From Cryptomeria japonica (lineage: Eukaryota > Streptophyta > Pinopsida > Cupressales > Cupressaceae): 64,000 bases of DNA. Both the position numbers and the translations under genes were made by a program. Within the stretch, counting starts at the first letter, position 1; every line of letters starts with the position of its first letter. Below are positions 61,743 to 64,000 of the stretch, piece by piece. The notes below the pieces were generated by a model, which was not told where the DNA came from, did no database searches, and worked only from the letters and a program-made list of their open reading frames with translations. The DNA is taken from contig NC_081406.1 of assembly GCF_030272615.1 (NCBI RefSeq), positions 260,947,386-261,011,385 of the forward strand, given 5' to 3'.

Positions 61743-62184
61743 AGGGGAAAGGATCCGGTAGTTGAGCACCCTAACTTCTCACTTTTCAAAATCTGCACCC
61801 TGAGCTGATGTGGCATCACATGATTGGGGAACATCAAATCATTCGGATTTTTTTACAGCAGCTTACTTGACAATTCCTGCTTATAACTAAGGTTTCAAGG
61901 CCACATCATCAAATGTGATGCCACATCAGCATGCTTTTTGCCAAGGTGTCCAAAAAAGCCAAAAAAAAAAGTGAGACCAATAGGTGTGCAAAAGGGCCCC
62001 AATACTTGTGCAGCTGATGTGGCATCACATGATTGGTTACTTTTCACAACAAATGATATATTTCATTCAAGTATTGTTACTAATTATACAACTATTGGTG
62101 CAATGTTATACAAAGGTTGGACATTAAATCAACAACTTCTATCACAAGAATTGGAACGCGCTCAACTACTGGGTCCTTTCCCCT
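61743..62184. mobile_element. Foldback/MITE-like element in the LEA pseudogene 3' flank
   Basis: Terminal inverted repeats of 25 bp with two mismatches: AGGGGAAAGGATCCGGTAGT at 61743 and its complement ending at 62184. Inside, the 18-mer GCTGATGTGGCATCACAT occurs three times exactly: forward at 61804-61821, inverted at 61913-61930, forward at 62013-62030. The element is absent from the homologous flank of the intact LEA copy, confirming insertion. A clean target duplication was not visible and the superfamily is not assigned. Confidence 0.75.
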
Positions 62185-62779
62185 ATATCAATCTGTGATA
62201 TCAGATTTTCATAGTTGATGATTTAGTTGCTATTGCTTGTTTTTGGATTAAATAGTTCCTTTTTTTAGTATAAAAGTTAAACCTAATATTATATCATATA
62301 AAAGAGAGATTTCATACAAATTATTAATTTTTTTATATAATTATATACTTTCAAAATATGATATTTTAGAATTTGAATGACAATATTAAATTGATTATTA
62401 TTAAAAAATTGATAAATAAGGTTGACTATTAAATATAATGTTTCTAATTCCTCTCAATAATTTTAATAATAAATTTTCTTTTACATATTTGTATTTCATA
62501 TGGATAAATTTTCTTATTATATGTTAACTCAATTATCCGATCATTTATGTGTTGCAATGACATCCATAATTTTGACAAGTTTCTTCATGCATTTTTTATT
62601 CCACAATTTAATATAGGTTTTCATTTATATTGCATTCAAGATATTTTGGGGGATTTATTTTTTAATTGAAAACATTTCTATATATTAATGCTCAAATAGG
62701 TAATATGTTCTAGCTTTGAGTTTGGTTATAATAATCAATAAAATATTAATTAAGTCAAGAACATATTAATTTGGAACTC

Positions 62780-64000
62780 TGTTAGGTTATATTATCTATA
62801 CAGAAGGATTAGTGGTTGACTCTATGAAGGTTTCAATCATCATGACTTTGTTGCCACCTAAAATAATAGTAGTAGTAAAGATGTTCCTTGTCTATATAGG
62901 ATACCATCTTAAATATATTAGTGGGTATGCAACAATAGCCATACAATTAGAAGAATTAGTGAAGAAAAAGACTAATAAATCCATCCATTAGACAAAGCAA
63001 TGCCAACAACATTTTGATATAATTAAACAAAAGATTATTGATGTGCATATACCCATATTTTCAAATTGGACAACCCCTTTCCACATTCATACATTGGTGC
63101 CTTTAGAATATCCATTGGAGTAGTCTTAGCACTTGCCCTCACAAAAATAAGAATTATCCTATTACATTTTTGAGCCAAAAACTTTTACAGGCTAAGAAAC
63201 GATACCACCACTTGAGGCTCTTACAATGGTGATTCTCTTCAAAAGTTTATATATTATCTCTTGTCTGCACCATTTACTTTTTAAATAGGCTAGGAATACA
63301 ATGGACTACACGTCTATGTTTGTTGTTGTTTTAGGAGTTTAATTTTAACATCATGGTAAAGCTAAGGAGAAACAATTAGGTCTAAACTATCTGTTTCAAA
63401 TTGATACAGGTGAAGAAACCAACCAACAAACAAAAGACTTACCTACTGCAAGCCTCTTCAAACTAATAATGACACTCTAAGAACTTCATGATGTAGCTAC
63501 ACTTCTTTCCACAAGACAATATCTACCTAATATAACATCACAAGACAAACAAAATACTATTTTGAAAGACCCTTAACCTTACACTACTAGAAGGATAACT
63601 ATATAAGATAGGGAGGGATGATATTATTCTTTGGATTGTTTATGAGCATGAATATAAAGATATCCTAAGGGAAGCACAAGAACACATATTTGGTGGACAT
63701 AATTTTAGAGACACCACTACTAAGAAATTAAAGTTACTAGGATTATGGTGGCCTACCCTATTAAAGGATGTTAGGAAATATTCTTTAACCATATGATATA
63801 TGCCAAAGAATTAAATGACCAACTGCAAGAGATGAAATGCCTTTAAATCTAGTCATGACCCATGCACCCTCTAGGAAAGGGCTATCAACTTCATTGGGCC
63901 AATCGACCCACTTGCTAAACTATTCAAAGATATTTCACTATAATCAATATGGAATATCTTACTAATGGACTAAAGAAGAATAGATACAAAATATTGTAGA
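62780..64000 (+). mobile_element. Decayed Ty3/gypsy pol fragment, runs off the window
   Basis: Plus-strand translation shows, in order, the C-terminal part of reverse transcriptase (LGYIIYTEGLVVDSMKV, HLKYISGYATIA), RNase H (FSNWTTPFHIHT) and the integrase zinc-binding region (EHEYKDILREAHEHIFGGH, LLGLWWPTLLKD). These match plant Ty3/gypsy pol. The fragment is broken in many places and has no LTR inside the window. It begins just after the end of the LEA duplication. Confidence 0.8.

Larger units (their letters stand above)
60959..62755 (+). repeat. Right copy of the LEA segmental duplication
   Basis: Homologous to 55668-56865 over promoter, gene and 3' flank, but about 0.6 kb longer, largely because a foldback element (about 61743-62184) interrupts the 3' flank. 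Homology resumes near 62200 (TTTAGAATTTGAAT, GGTTGACTAT, ATCATTTATGTG, CATTTTTTATTC). Confidence 0.82.

Overview
This window looks like nuclear DNA of a seed plant, most likely a gymnosperm such as a conifer. The reasons are indirect: the sequence is AT-rich and gene-poor, nested LTR retrotransposons fill most of the left half, and a small housekeeping gene carries a 9.3 kb intron. I cannot name the species. No bacterial, organellar, rRNA or tRNA genes were found.

Layout. Positions 1-10.4 kb hold an old LTR-like, G-poor sequence interrupted by a well-preserved 7.7 kb LTR retrotransposon on the minus strand (2131-9837, duplication CATAT). It carries one long gag-type reading frame and no recognisable pol, so it fits a non-autonomous gag-only (TR-GAG-like) element. 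From 10.4 to 17.8 kb there is decayed repeat: a copia-type LTR with an initiator-Met primer site, a ~1.04 kb sequence duplicated in tandem, an almost pure A/T stretch and a long (CT)n/(CA)n microsatellite. From 17.8 to 34.1 kb an older LTR-type element is split by a second element on the minus strand, 12.1 kb, Tat-like Ty3/gypsy (20901-32988, duplication ATCAC), which is broken.

The first host gene is a dynein light chain of the LC8 type at 35026-44757: three exons, 124 residues, with an N-terminal extension built from an in-frame 30-bp repeat. Its second intron contains a solo LTR with a perfect duplication, a foldback sequence and local tandem repeats. Downstream (45.6-51.8 kb) lie a second, older solo LTR and an unusual run of local tandem duplications with units from 47 to 456 bp. 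A tRNA-derived SINE with both Pol III boxes and a 15-bp target duplication sits at 53339-53508.

The second host locus is a pair of LEA_3-type (SAG21/LEA5-like) genes 5.3 kb apart in the same orientation. The left copy (55841-56237, two exons, 99 residues) is intact. The right copy (61132-61528) keeps the intron and the length but has one in-frame stop, so it is a recent pseudogene born from a DNA-level duplication of about 1.2 kb. A small hAT-like MITE lies upstream of the intact copy and a different foldback element lies downstream of the broken copy. The window ends inside a decayed Ty3/gypsy pol fragment. The two host loci show no functional link; the rest is mobile-element turnover.
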